A stretch of DNA of 8,259 bases, from contig CAZBAO010000068.1 of assembly GCA_964490085.1 (NCBI GenBank), positions 1 to 8,259 of the forward strand, in the 5' to 3' direction. The notes beneath the pieces are model-generated. The model had not been told where the DNA came from, did not search any database, and saw only the letters and a list, made by a program, of their open reading frames with translations. Source of the stretch: RGIG3009 sp964490085. Its GTDB lineage: Bacteria; Bacillota; Clostridia; Oscillospirales; Acutalibacteraceae. Below, one piece after another: positions 1 through 6,278 of the stretch. Made by a program: the position numbers and the translations under genes. Numbering within the stretch: position 1 is the stretch's first letter; the number at the start of each line of letters is the position of its first letter.

Positions 1-392
1 TCCAGAATCGACACGTCCTGCGCCGTCTTGCGGTTCGCACGGAAATACATTAAAATTTCATTTTCCACGCAGCGCGAGGCGTAGGTCGCCAGCCTAACGC
101 CCTTGGTATAATCAAACGTGTTGATCGCTTTGATCAGCCCGATCGTGCCGATGGAGATCAGATCATCCTGATCGCGAACCGAGCTGTAGTATTTTTTGAT
201 GATGTGTGCGACTAAGCGCAGATTATGCTCCACCAACCGGTTGCGTGCCGCCAGGTCGTCCCGTTCGCGAAACGCCACCAAGCAAGCTTGCTCTTCCTCC
301 GCCGACAGCGGATGCGGAAATGAACCGGTATTCACGACCTGGAGTGCCATAAAGAAAATACGTGACAACGCCCCGAAAATTTCAACCAACAT
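1..392 (-). CDS. sigK: RNA polymerase sporulation sigma factor SigK (pro-sigma-K), 5' part
   Basis: This is the N-terminal 130 residues of sigma-K, the late mother-cell sigma factor that directs spore coat and maturation genes; the 3' end lies beyond the left edge. Sigma-70 region 2 is clear: RLVEHNLRLVAHIIKKY (about 52-68), DLISIGTIGLIKAI (77-90) and RLATYASRCVENEILMYFR (100-118), closely matching Bacillus SigK. The start at 392 follows GGAGAAAGGA at 401-410, eight bases upstream. The first ~20 residues (MLVEIFGALSRIFFMALQVV) are hydrophobic and align with the B. subtilis pro-sequence that is removed at the forespore membrane, so this is probably an inactive precursor. Regions 3-4 are not visible, and no interruption by a skin-type element is seen in the part present. 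I found no convincing promoter upstream. Identity is confident; SigK over SigE rests on the pro-sequence and the FPHPLSAEEE segment. Confidence 0.93.
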   Translation of the reverse strand, partial: MLVEIFGALSRIFFMALQVVNTGSFPHPLSAEEEQACLVAFRERDDLAARNRLVEHNLRLVAHIIKKYYSSVRDQDDLISIGTIGLIKAINTFDYTKGVRLATYASRCVENEILMYFRANRKTAQDVSIL

Positions 393-531
393 AAAACCCG
401 TCCTTTCTCCACACTATATGAAGAAAGAACGCGTTTTTTGCCTGTCCTTACGCTAATAAATAGATATCCCGTCAAAATTCGAAATCATCATGTAAAAACA
501 AGGAATATTGATGTAAAATAGGAACTTCCCC

Positions 532-560
532 TTGCTTTTCTTTTTAAAATATGGTATGAA
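532..560 (+). promoter_or_regulatory. Probable sigma-A promoter of the GH127 gene
   Basis: TTGCTT at 532-537 and TATGAA at 555-560 are separated by 17 bases. The predicted transcript start near 567 gives a leader of about 30 bases before the ATG at 598. The -35 match is only moderate (3 of 6), so this is a candidate. It also argues against translation starting at the TTG at 532, which would be part of the -35 box. Confidence 0.4.
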
Positions 561-597
561 AAAGATAATATCACTCAACGTATGGGAAGGCCGTAAA

Positions 598-2553
598 ATG
601 AGAACCAATTTTTATGAGCAAAACACCGCCAATTTCCCGAGAATTCAAACAGATACGCTTTTTGTGGATTATTCAAACACCGCAAAATACAGCGGCTTTA
701 TGGATAACGCCTTTACGTTTGTTGAAAACTCCCAGTTGTTGAGACCCGAACTGTGGGATCGCTTCGTCCGGCAATTCCGCGAAGAGGCCGATGACGACAA
801 CGGCTGGCGCGGTGAATATTGGGGAAAGATGATGCGCGGTGCCAGCTTCGTCTATTCTTATACGAAAAATGAAGAGCTCTATCGCATTCTGACCCAAACC
901 GTCAACGATATGATCGAAACCGCAAACGAGGTTGGTCGAATCAGCAGTTATCGGGTAGATCTGGAGTTTGACGGCTGGGATCTGTGGTCGAGAAAATACG
1001 TGCTGTTAGGTATGCAGTATTTCCTCGAAATCTGTGATGACGACACTTTCAAAGCCAAAATCGTCGATTCGATGTGCAAGCAAGTCGACTACATCGCCTC
1101 TAAGATCGGCAAGGCCGAGGACGGAAAGCTGCCCATCACCAGTGCGACCTGCGAGTGGCGCGGACTCAACTCCAGTTCTCTTTTGGAGCCCATCGTTCGT
1201 CTTTACAACATAACCGCCGAACAGAAGTATTTTGACTTTGCGGAATATATCGTCGAAGCAGGCTGCACCGATATTTCCAACATTTTTAATCTTGCTTATA
1301 AAAACGAATTTTACCCGTATCAGTATCCGGTCACCAAGGCGTACGAGATGATCTCCTGCTTTGAGGGACTGTTGGAATTCTACCGTATCACCAAAGACGA
1401 CAGGCACAAGACAGCTATCCTCAATTTTTCCAACAGACTGTTGGAAAGCGAGATCACGGTGATCGGCACTTGCGGATGCACCTCCGAACTGTTTGACCAC
1501 TCTGTGGTGCGACAGGCAAACACCACCAATCACCCGATCAAGCAAGAGACCTGCGTAACGGTCACGTTGATGAAATTCTTGTATCAGCTCACCTTGCTCA
1601 CCGGTGATTCCAAATACGTCGATGCGTTTGAAAACTCCCTGTACAACGCCTATCTCGGCGCTTTCAACACCGAAGGCAAAGTGGAATCTCGCATAGCAGA
1701 ACAACATCCTGAATGGATCTTGGAAGCCCTGCCGTTCGACAGTTATAGTCCCTTGACCGCGGGCAGAAGAGGCTATTGGATCGGCGGCCTCAAGGGCATG
1801 AGTGATAACCACTATTACGGCTGTTGCGCGTGTATCGGTTCCGCGGGTATTGGCTTGGCACCGAAAATGCAGTTGCTCACCACCAAAAACGGTTTTGCGC
1901 TGAATCTGTTTATCAACGGAACAGTCGCTTCCAAAACGCCGAGCAACCAAGACGTTGCCTTTAATCTGAGGACCGCTTACCCTGTGGACGGTACGGTGGA
2001 GATCACCGTCAACACCGCCAAACCCGAATCGTTTGAGCTGCTCATCCGCAACCCCGGTTGGAGCAAAACCACTTCGATTGCGGTAAACGGCACTCCTGTT
2101 TCGGTTTCTGACGGGTATACCCGCATTGAGCGCGTATGGCAAGCCGGCGACACCGTTACCGTGAAGTTGGATATGCGCACCGAGGTCATTCGTCCCATTC
2201 CTTACGGCACGCAGATCTTGATGACCGACATTCGCTGGGGATACAATTACTCCGTTCCGGTATTTGACCGCGAAGATCCGCTTGCCAAGCATCACGTGGC
2301 ACTGCGCCGCGGGCCGATTATGTTGGCGCAAGAAAACCGACTCGGCTACTCCGTGGATGACGCGGTCGACATCAAGATCAACGACGACGGCTATGTCGAC
2401 GTTGATCTTGCACAAGCCGACACCTATCCCAACATCCTGGCGGTCAACGTCCCGCTGGAAGACGGCAAAACCATGTTGGTTACCGACTATGCCTCCGCCG
2501 GAAAATTGTGGTCTGACGAAAGCAAAATGGCTGTCTGGATGCTGACAAAATAA
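598..2553 (+). CDS. GH127-family glycoside hydrolase (beta-L-arabinofuranosidase-like, DUF1680)
   Basis: A 651-residue protein without a signal peptide or membrane segment, so probably cytosolic and acting on imported oligosaccharides. The fold is expected to be an N-terminal (alpha/alpha)6 barrel (to about 430) followed by beta-sandwich domains. Family marks: GWRGEYWGKM (69-78), GLNSSSLLEP (189-198), TSELF (295-299), QETC (316-319), LTGDSKYVDAFENSLYNAYL shortly after, and GCCAC (408-412). By comparison with characterised HypBA1, E297 would be the acid/base, E317, C319, C409 and C410 the zinc ligands, and C409 the nucleophile. GH127 retaining enzymes release beta-L-arabinofuranose from plant glycans, but the histidines that contact sugar in HypBA1 appear replaced here (S192, and no His around 130-140 or 245-260), so the real substrate is uncertain. 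ATG 598 is chosen over upstream starts because GGGAAGG (584-590) lies seven bases before it. The gene stands alone between its own promoter and a terminator. Confidence 0.85.
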   Translation: MRTNFYEQNTANFPRIQTDTLFVDYSNTAKYSGFMDNAFTFVENSQLLRPELWDRFVRQFREEADDDNGWRGEYWGKMMRGASFVYSYTKNEELYRILTQTVNDMIETANEVGRISSYRVDLEFDGWDLWSRKYVLLGMQYFLEICDDDTFKAKIVDSMCKQVDYIASKIGKAEDGKLPITSATCEWRGLNSSSLLEPIVRLYNITAEQKYFDFAEYIVEAGCTDISNIFNLAYKNEFYPYQYPVTKAYEMISCFEGLLEFYRITKDDRHKTAILNFSNRLLESEITVIGTCGCTSELFDHSVVRQANTTNHPIKQETCVTVTLMKFLYQLTLLTGDSKYVDAFENSLYNAYLGAFNTEGKVESRIAEQHPEWILEALPFDSYSPLTAGRRGYWIGGLKGMSDNHYYGCCACIGSAGIGLAPKMQLLTTKNGFALNLFINGTVASKTPSNQDVAFNLRTAYPVDGTVEITVNTAKPESFELLIRNPGWSKTTSIAVNGTPVSVSDGYTRIERVWQAGDTVTVKLDMRTEVIRPIPYGTQILMTDIRWGYNYSVPVFDREDPLAKHHVALRRGPIMLAQENRLGYSVDDAVDIKINDDGYVDVDLAQADTYPNILAVNVPLEDGKTMLVTDYASAGKLWSDESKMAVWMLTK

Positions 2554-2564
2554 TTGCTCCATGA

Positions 2565-2599
2565 AAAAACCGTTCTTTCCTTACGAAAGAACGGTTTTT
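2565..2599. terminator. Bidirectional intrinsic terminator between convergent genes
   Basis: A perfect 15-base-pair stem (2565-2579 with 2585-2599) around the five-base loop CTTAC. The stem begins with A5 and ends with T5, so it gives a hairpin plus U-tract when read from either strand. It sits 11 bases after the GH127 stop codon and 12 bases beyond the stop of the minus-strand dehydratase, so it should end both transcripts. Confidence 0.92.
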
Positions 2600-2611
2600 A
2601 TGTGTGCATTT

Positions 2612-4561
2612 TTAAGAATGTACCGCTGTCGAATAATCCAGATCCGCGACCGCTTTCGCGTTGACTTCCTCCGGACTTTTATAAGTCGGCACCAGTTTCT
2701 TCATGGTCGCGACGATCTTTTCCTTGGAATCGGTCGCGAGCACGGCATCCAGCTCGCGCAGCTTTTCACGGACGTCTACCGTCGTGAAAGGTGTTTTTTG
2801 GTGCTCAATAAAGATCTTGTGATTGGTCGTCACCGTCAGATCCTCGCTGCGCATCAGCAGCTCCTCATAGAGCTTTTCACCCGGCCGCAGACCGGTTTCG
2901 ATGATCTGTATATCCGTATACGGTGTATAGCCCGATAGCCGCACCATATTTTCAGCCAGCTCCAAAATACTGACCGGTGATCCCATATCCAGCACAAAGA
3001 TCTCGGATTGCTCCGCCATCGCGCCGCATTGCAACACCAGCTGTGCCGCTTCGGGGATGGTCATAAAATATCGAATGATACGTTTGTCGGTCACCGTGAT
3101 CGGTCCGCCGTGCTGGATCTGCCGCTGGAACAGCGGAATAACAGAACCGTTGGAGCCTAATACGTTGCCAAACCGTACGGCGGCAAAGCAGGTCTTGCTG
3201 ACACTGCCGATGCCTTGTACGACCATTTCGCACAGCCGTTTGGAAGCCCCCATCACGTTGGTGGGGTTAACCGCCTTGTCGGTGGAGATCAAAATAAACT
3301 TTTCCGCTTGGTACTTGTCTGCGGCTTTGGCTACATGATACGTACCGAACACGTTGTTGCGGATCGCCTCCTCCNNNNNNNNNNTTTCCATCAACGGCAC
3401 ATGCTTATGCGCTGCCGCATGGAACACGATCTGCGGATGATAGCGTTCAAACAACCGATTCACTTTATGCTCGTCGCGAACCGAAGCGACCTCGATGCGC
3501 AGATCCAACGCTTGACCGTGCACGTACCGCAGCTCCTGCTGAATATCGTATGCGTTATTCTCATAGATATCCACAACGATCAACTGCTTCGGCTTCTGCT
3601 TTGCGATCTGGCGGCACAGCTCCGATCCGATCGAACCGCCGCCACCGGTCACCATAACGACCTTATCGCGTAAAAACGCAGTGCTTAGGTCACCGTCAAA
3701 TACGACCTGCGGACGCCCAAGCAAGTCCTCAATACGCACCTCGCGCGCTTGTTGCATCAGCGGCTCTTCTGATTTTTCGGAAAACGCCAGTATATCCGGC
3801 AATACGCGCACCTTGCACCCAAGCGGCATACAGATCTGCAAGATCTCCTGATGCTTTTTTTCGTTGGCAGACGGGATCGCCACATAGATGGTACGAGCCT
3901 TATGTCGCTCAACGATCTCCGCCATTTTTTCAATCGGCCCCTCGATCGGTACGCCCTGTATCTGCTTACCGATCTTCAGCGGATCGTCATCCACCAAGCA
4001 CACCGGACGATAGGTGTTGTTCACGTTGCGGCGCATCTCGCCCAATAACAACGCCCCGGCGTCACCGGCACCCACAATGATTGCCGCCGTCTTGTTTTGT
4101 GCCATACGGCTAAAGGTCGTCCAATCCCGATATCGACGATAGCACAACCGCATCAACAGCATAAGCAAAACCGGCACCATGGTCGAAAACAGCATCGGGA
4201 TCACCGGCGGCAACTGCCGAAACACGATACCGGCAACCAACAAATACAGGATATAACCTACCGCACCTGCTTTGAACAACGCCAAATACTCACGGCTCAT
4301 GGCATACCGCCACAAGCTGGCATAGGTTTTAAATACGATCATACTGAGCAAGATACACAACCCCAGCAGCAAAAACTGGAGCTGAGCATACCCTTCTCGG
4401 TCGCTGGAAAACTGCACGAAATACCCACCGTCGCTTTGCATCGACAGGCAATACAAGGCAAACAAGCTAACGGCAAGGATCACCATGTCTATTAGGACGA
4501 TGCACAGCTCCCGCACCTGAGAAAAGCGACTGCGCCCAGTCGCTTTATTCTCTGTTTTCAC
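2612..4561 (-). CDS. Membrane-bound UDP-N-acetylglucosamine 4,6-dehydratase (CapD/EpsC/PglF/WbpM-like)
   Basis: About 649 residues, the usual size of the long-form polysaccharide dehydratases. Four hydrophobic segments (about 21-40, 61-78, 98-114, 119-139) are followed by a first Rossmann domain (IIVGAGDAG, 161-169) and then a catalytic short-chain dehydrogenase domain (VTGGGGSIGSE, 304-314; FHAAAHKHVPLME, 380-392; STDKAVNPTNVMGASK, 426-441). In the active site Met437 replaces the usual YxxxK tyrosine and Lys441 is kept, as is typical of PglF and WbpM. Known members convert UDP-GlcNAc to the 4-keto-6-deoxy sugar, the precursor of bacillosamine, QuiNAc or FucNAc. Residues 393-396 are unknown because of ten Ns at 3375-3384. 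The start is GTG at 4561, preceded by GAGGTGAT at 4567-4574. It is the last gene of the operon, 70 bases after the kinase. The exact sugar product is not determined. Confidence 0.9.
   Translation of the reverse strand: MKTENKATGRSRFSQVRELCIVLIDMVILAVSLFALYCLSMQSDGGYFVQFSSDREGYAQLQFLLLGLCILLSMIVFKTYASLWRYAMSREYLALFKAGAVGYILYLLVAGIVFRQLPPVIPMLFSTMVPVLLMLLMRLCYRRYRDWTTFSRMAQNKTAAIIVGAGDAGALLLGEMRRNVNNTYRPVCLVDDDPLKIGKQIQGVPIEGPIEKMAEIVERHKARTIYVAIPSANEKKHQEILQICMPLGCKVRVLPDILAFSEKSEEPLMQQAREVRIEDLLGRPQVVFDGDLSTAFLRDKVVMVTGGGGSIGSELCRQIAKQKPKQLIVVDIYENNAYDIQQELRYVHGQALDLRIEVASVRDEHKVNRLFERYHPQIVFHAAAHKHVPLMEXXXXEEAIRNNVFGTYHVAKAADKYQAEKFILISTDKAVNPTNVMGASKRLCEMVVQGIGSVSKTCFAAVRFGNVLGSNGSVIPLFQRQIQHGGPITVTDKRIIRYFMTIPEAAQLVLQCGAMAEQSEIFVLDMGSPVSILELAENMVRLSGYTPYTDIQIIETGLRPGEKLYEELLMRSEDLTVTTNHKIFIEHQKTPFTTVDVREKLRELDAVLATDSKEKIVATMKKLVPTYKSPEEVNAKAVADLDYSTAVHS
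3375..3384. other. Assembly gap (10 Ns) inside the dehydratase gene
   Basis: Ten unspecified bases interrupt the SDR domain directly after the HKHVPLME motif. The reading frame and the family motif order continue on both sides (PLME, then EEAIRNNVFGT), so the two contig ends are joined correctly in order and orientation. The family spacing suggests that the true gap is smaller than ten bases. Confidence 0.97.
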
Positions 4562-4577
4562 CTAAAATCACCTCAAG

Positions 4578-4596
4578 TCTCCCGCGACACGGGAGA
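4578..4596 (-). other. Stem-loop just upstream of the dehydratase ribosome binding site
   Basis: A perfect seven-base-pair stem, TCTCCCG paired with CGGGAGA, around a five-base loop. It ends three bases before the GAGGTGAT ribosome binding site of the GTG start at 4561. No T-run follows on the minus strand, so it is not a standard terminator. It could stabilise a processed mRNA end or influence translation of the dehydratase; that role is inference. Confidence 0.55.
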
Positions 4597-4616
4597 GAAA
4601 TGGGCGTGACAAACGA

Positions 4617-4630
4617 ACCGCATCCGCGGT
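4617..4630 (-). other. Small stem-loop directly after the kinase stop codon
   Basis: ACCGC and GCGGT pair around a four-base loop, one base after the stop codon of the kinase. On the minus strand it is followed by TCGTTTGTC, which is only weakly T-rich. It may be a leaky terminator or a 3' end protector, or it may be chance, given the short stem. Confidence 0.3.
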
Positions 4631-4631
4631 C

Positions 4632-5360
4632 TTACATATCAGCAGATTGCGTATAGGAATAATCGTGTGCTTTGTAATACTTATACCGATCGTAACGACT
4701 GTACGGACGATTGGCTTCTTTCATATCAGAGATCACAACGCCCAACAGATTCCCCTGCACGTCTTGGATGTTTTCCGTCGCACGGCGCAGTTCATCGTAA
4801 GTCGTTTGGCCCTGACGGGTGATAAGCACCGTACCGGCGGCCTTTTCGCACAACACCAGCGAATCCGACACCACGCACAGCGGCGGTGTGTCAATAAAAA
4901 CATAGTCGTACTGGGAGGCGACCTCATCCAGCAGCTTATCCATAATTTCCGAACCGAGAAGCTCAGACGGGTTCGGCGGCAAAGAACCGCTGGGAAGCAG
5001 ATCCATTCCCCGCGCCACCTCACGGCATACGCACTCCTCAAAGGTGAGCTCACCCGACAAGATCCGAGAAAGCCCGTTGTGCTTCTTCACGCGGAACGTC
5101 TTGTGCTGAGAGGGCTTGCGTAGGTCTGCATCGATCAGCAGCACACGCGCACCCGTCTGCGCCATCGTAATGGCCAGGTTGGACGAGGCCGTCGTTTTAC
5201 CGGCATTGGGCTCGGCACTGGAAAACAGCACGATCTTCCGCTTGTGCGGAGCCAAAGCAAACAGCAGGTTGGTACGAACCGTCTTGTACGCCTCGACGAT
5301 CTGGAAGGTGGTGGCGATGGGGCGCGCATTGGCGGCACCTCTTTCTTTGGCGTTACGCAT
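4632..5360 (-). CDS. CpsD/CapB-family tyrosine-protein kinase (BY-kinase) for polysaccharide synthesis
   Basis: A 242-residue cytoplasmic kinase, the normal length for the Gram-positive split type. Walker A is SSAEPNAGKTT (47-57, Lys55), Walker A' is VLLIDADLRKP (73-83), and Walker B is YVFIDTPP (153-160, Asp157). The tail from residue 220 is a tyrosine cluster (Y220, Y223, Y226, Y228, Y229, Y234, Y236), the autophosphorylation sites in this family. Such kinases need a membrane adaptor for activity, and cycles of phosphorylation control polymer length and export. The adaptor is encoded immediately upstream. The start is ATG 5360, because AAAGGGGG lies about nine bases before it and it overlaps the adaptor stop codon by eight bases (ATGCGTAA), which suggests translational coupling. 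An upstream in-frame start at 5474 would lie deep in the adaptor gene. A plain ParA/Mrp ATPase is unlikely given the tyrosine tail. Confidence 0.92.
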   Translation of the reverse strand: MRNAKERGAANARPIATTFQIVEAYKTVRTNLLFALAPHKRKIVLFSSAEPNAGKTTASSNLAITMAQTGARVLLIDADLRKPSQHKTFRVKKHNGLSRILSGELTFEECVCREVARGMDLLPSGSLPPNPSELLGSEIMDKLLDEVASQYDYVFIDTPPLCVVSDSLVLCEKAAGTVLITRQGQTTYDELRRATENIQDVQGNLLGVVISDMKEANRPYSRYDRYKYYKAHDYSYTQSADM

Positions 5361-6054
5361 GGTGCTTGTCCCCCTTTCCGTTCGGTGTAAAGCTGGGGAT
5401 CTCACCCAAAACCGGCACATCGATCTGCGCCTGCAGGCTCTCCTTGTCCCGAATCGTGTTATCCAAAAATTCACGCAACAGAATGACGGCTACCGAAACC
5501 ACCAGCCCGATCAACGCACCGATCAACGCGCTGCGCATCACGTTTGGCGACGTTTGAACGGCGGCCGTCGCATCCTCAACAACCTTCGCTGAGGCAACCT
5601 CACCGGTCACGGTCGGAAATATATCCGCGATCGCATACGCCATAGCACTGCAGGCAAGACGCGCAGTTTCCGGATCTCCGTGCTTAGCAAACACCTGTAG
5701 CAACGTTGTGTCCTCCATCAGCGAGGATGACACCATGCTCTTAAGCTCGTCTTCCGAAACCACACCGCCCAAGCGTACGTACGCCTTATTTAAGACCGGC
5801 TCGGTCTTCATAACCACAGCGTAGGTATTGGCCAAATATTCAGCAGCCGACAGGTTACTGGCTGTCGCCATGTTTGCCTGTGTATCTGACGACATATTGC
5901 GAATATACAACAGCGACGACGAGGTATACTGCTCCGGAACAAAAAAATAAGCATACGATGCAAACAGCAGTACGCCCACCGCAACGCTGGCGACGATCCA
6001 CTTGATCCGCGCCAACAACACGCTAAAAATGAGTCTGATGTCCATTTCCTGCAT
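5353..6054 (-). CDS. Wzz/CapA-like chain-length determinant, membrane activator of the tyrosine kinase
   Basis: A 233-residue membrane protein with two transmembrane segments (about 18-39 and 175-194) enclosing an extracellular Wzz-type domain, and a cytosolic tail (about 195-233) with DVPVLGEIPSF, the usual site next to the second helix in polysaccharide copolymerases. In the CapA/CapB and CpsC/CpsD systems this tail binds and activates the BY-kinase, which is the next gene and overlaps it by eight bases. ATG 6054 is chosen because AAAGGGTGG lies at suitable distance upstream; an in-frame ATG at 6135 would add 27 residues and lacks a clear ribosome binding site. It is the first gene of the operon, with a leader of about 62 bases after the predicted transcript start. 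The extracellular domain is weakly conserved, so the family call rests on topology, tail and context. Confidence 0.88.
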   Translation of the reverse strand: MQEMDIRLIFSVLLARIKWIVASVAVGVLLFASYAYFFVPEQYTSSSLLYIRNMSSDTQANMATASNLSAAEYLANTYAVVMKTEPVLNKAYVRLGGVVSEDELKSMVSSSLMEDTTLLQVFAKHGDPETARLACSAMAYAIADIFPTVTGEVASAKVVEDATAAVQTSPNVMRSALIGALIGLVVSVAVILLREFLDNTIRDKESLQAQIDVPVLGEIPSFTPNGKGDKHHA

Positions 6055-6123
6055 GGAGAATGCCACCCTTTCTTGTAATAATACCTGTATTTTGCAGCCT
6101 TTATTGCATATAAACCTATAATA

Positions 6124-6152
6124 AGTATAAAGCATCCGATCTCATTCGTCAA
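6124..6152 (-). promoter_or_regulatory. Sigma-A promoter of the adaptor-kinase-dehydratase operon
   Basis: On the minus strand TTGACG (6147-6152) and TATACT (6124-6129) are separated by 17 bases, which is near consensus. Transcription would start near 6117 and give a leader of about 62 bases before the ATG at 6054. The promoter is divergent from the one at 6212-6240. Confidence 0.82.
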
Positions 6153-6211
6153 GCCCCATTATTCTCCATGCGCGTTTCGTCTTGTTTTTTTAAAAAAGTG
6201 ACCTTTCGGTG

Positions 6212-6240
6212 TTGAAAAATGCATATTCTTTTTATATAAT
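6212..6240 (+). promoter_or_regulatory. Sigma-A promoter of the decarboxylase-proS operon
   Basis: TTGAAA (6212-6217) and a perfect TATAAT (6235-6240) are separated by 17 bases. The start of transcription near 6247 leaves about 32 bases before the ATG at 6279. An A6 tract at 6192-6197 lies near -50 and could act as an UP element. This looks like a strong constitutive promoter. Confidence 0.87.
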
Positions 6241-6278
6241 GTAAGATGTATGTAAATAACGGAAAGGATGTACCATAC

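Noticed and set aside
413..420. CATATAGT as a sigma-E type -10 box for sigK
   Set aside because: Transcription would start inside the ribosome binding site, and no matching -35 box is seen at the proper distance.
196..456. An 86-codon plus-strand frame over the start of sigK
   Set aside because: It is antisense to well-conserved sigma region 2 and its sequence is compositionally biased without a domain.
499..534. CAAGG / CCTTG inverted repeat as an operator overlapping the GH127 -35 box
   Set aside because: Only five bases per arm with 26 bases between; easily due to chance.
532..597. Extending the GH127 protein upstream to the TTG at 532 (22 more residues)
   Set aside because: The added residues match no part of the family, the TTG lies in the predicted -35 box, and ATG 598 has a better ribosome binding site.
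1006..2562. A 518-codon open frame on the minus strand opposite the GH127 gene
   Set aside because: It is low in recognisable motifs, and the plus frame has clear GH127 motifs, a ribosome binding site, a promoter and a terminator. Long antisense frames are common in GC-balanced coding DNA.
3370..3390. A frameshift at the N gap
   Set aside because: The frame is the same on both sides and the SDR motifs continue in order, so there is no evidence of a broken gene.
2561..4495. Several plus-strand frames across the dehydratase gene
   Set aside because: They are antisense to a protein with complete family motifs, have no ribosome binding sites of note, and one runs through the N gap and another starts inside the terminator.
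5361..5474. Extending the tyrosine kinase to an upstream start at 5474
   Set aside because: The 38 added residues are Arg-rich read-through of the adaptor gene in another frame; ATG 5360 has a good ribosome binding site and overlaps the stop.
6055..6135. Extending the adaptor protein to an ATG at 6135
   Set aside because: That ATG would lie upstream of the predicted transcript start and has no ribosome binding site; ATG 6054 fits the usual length.
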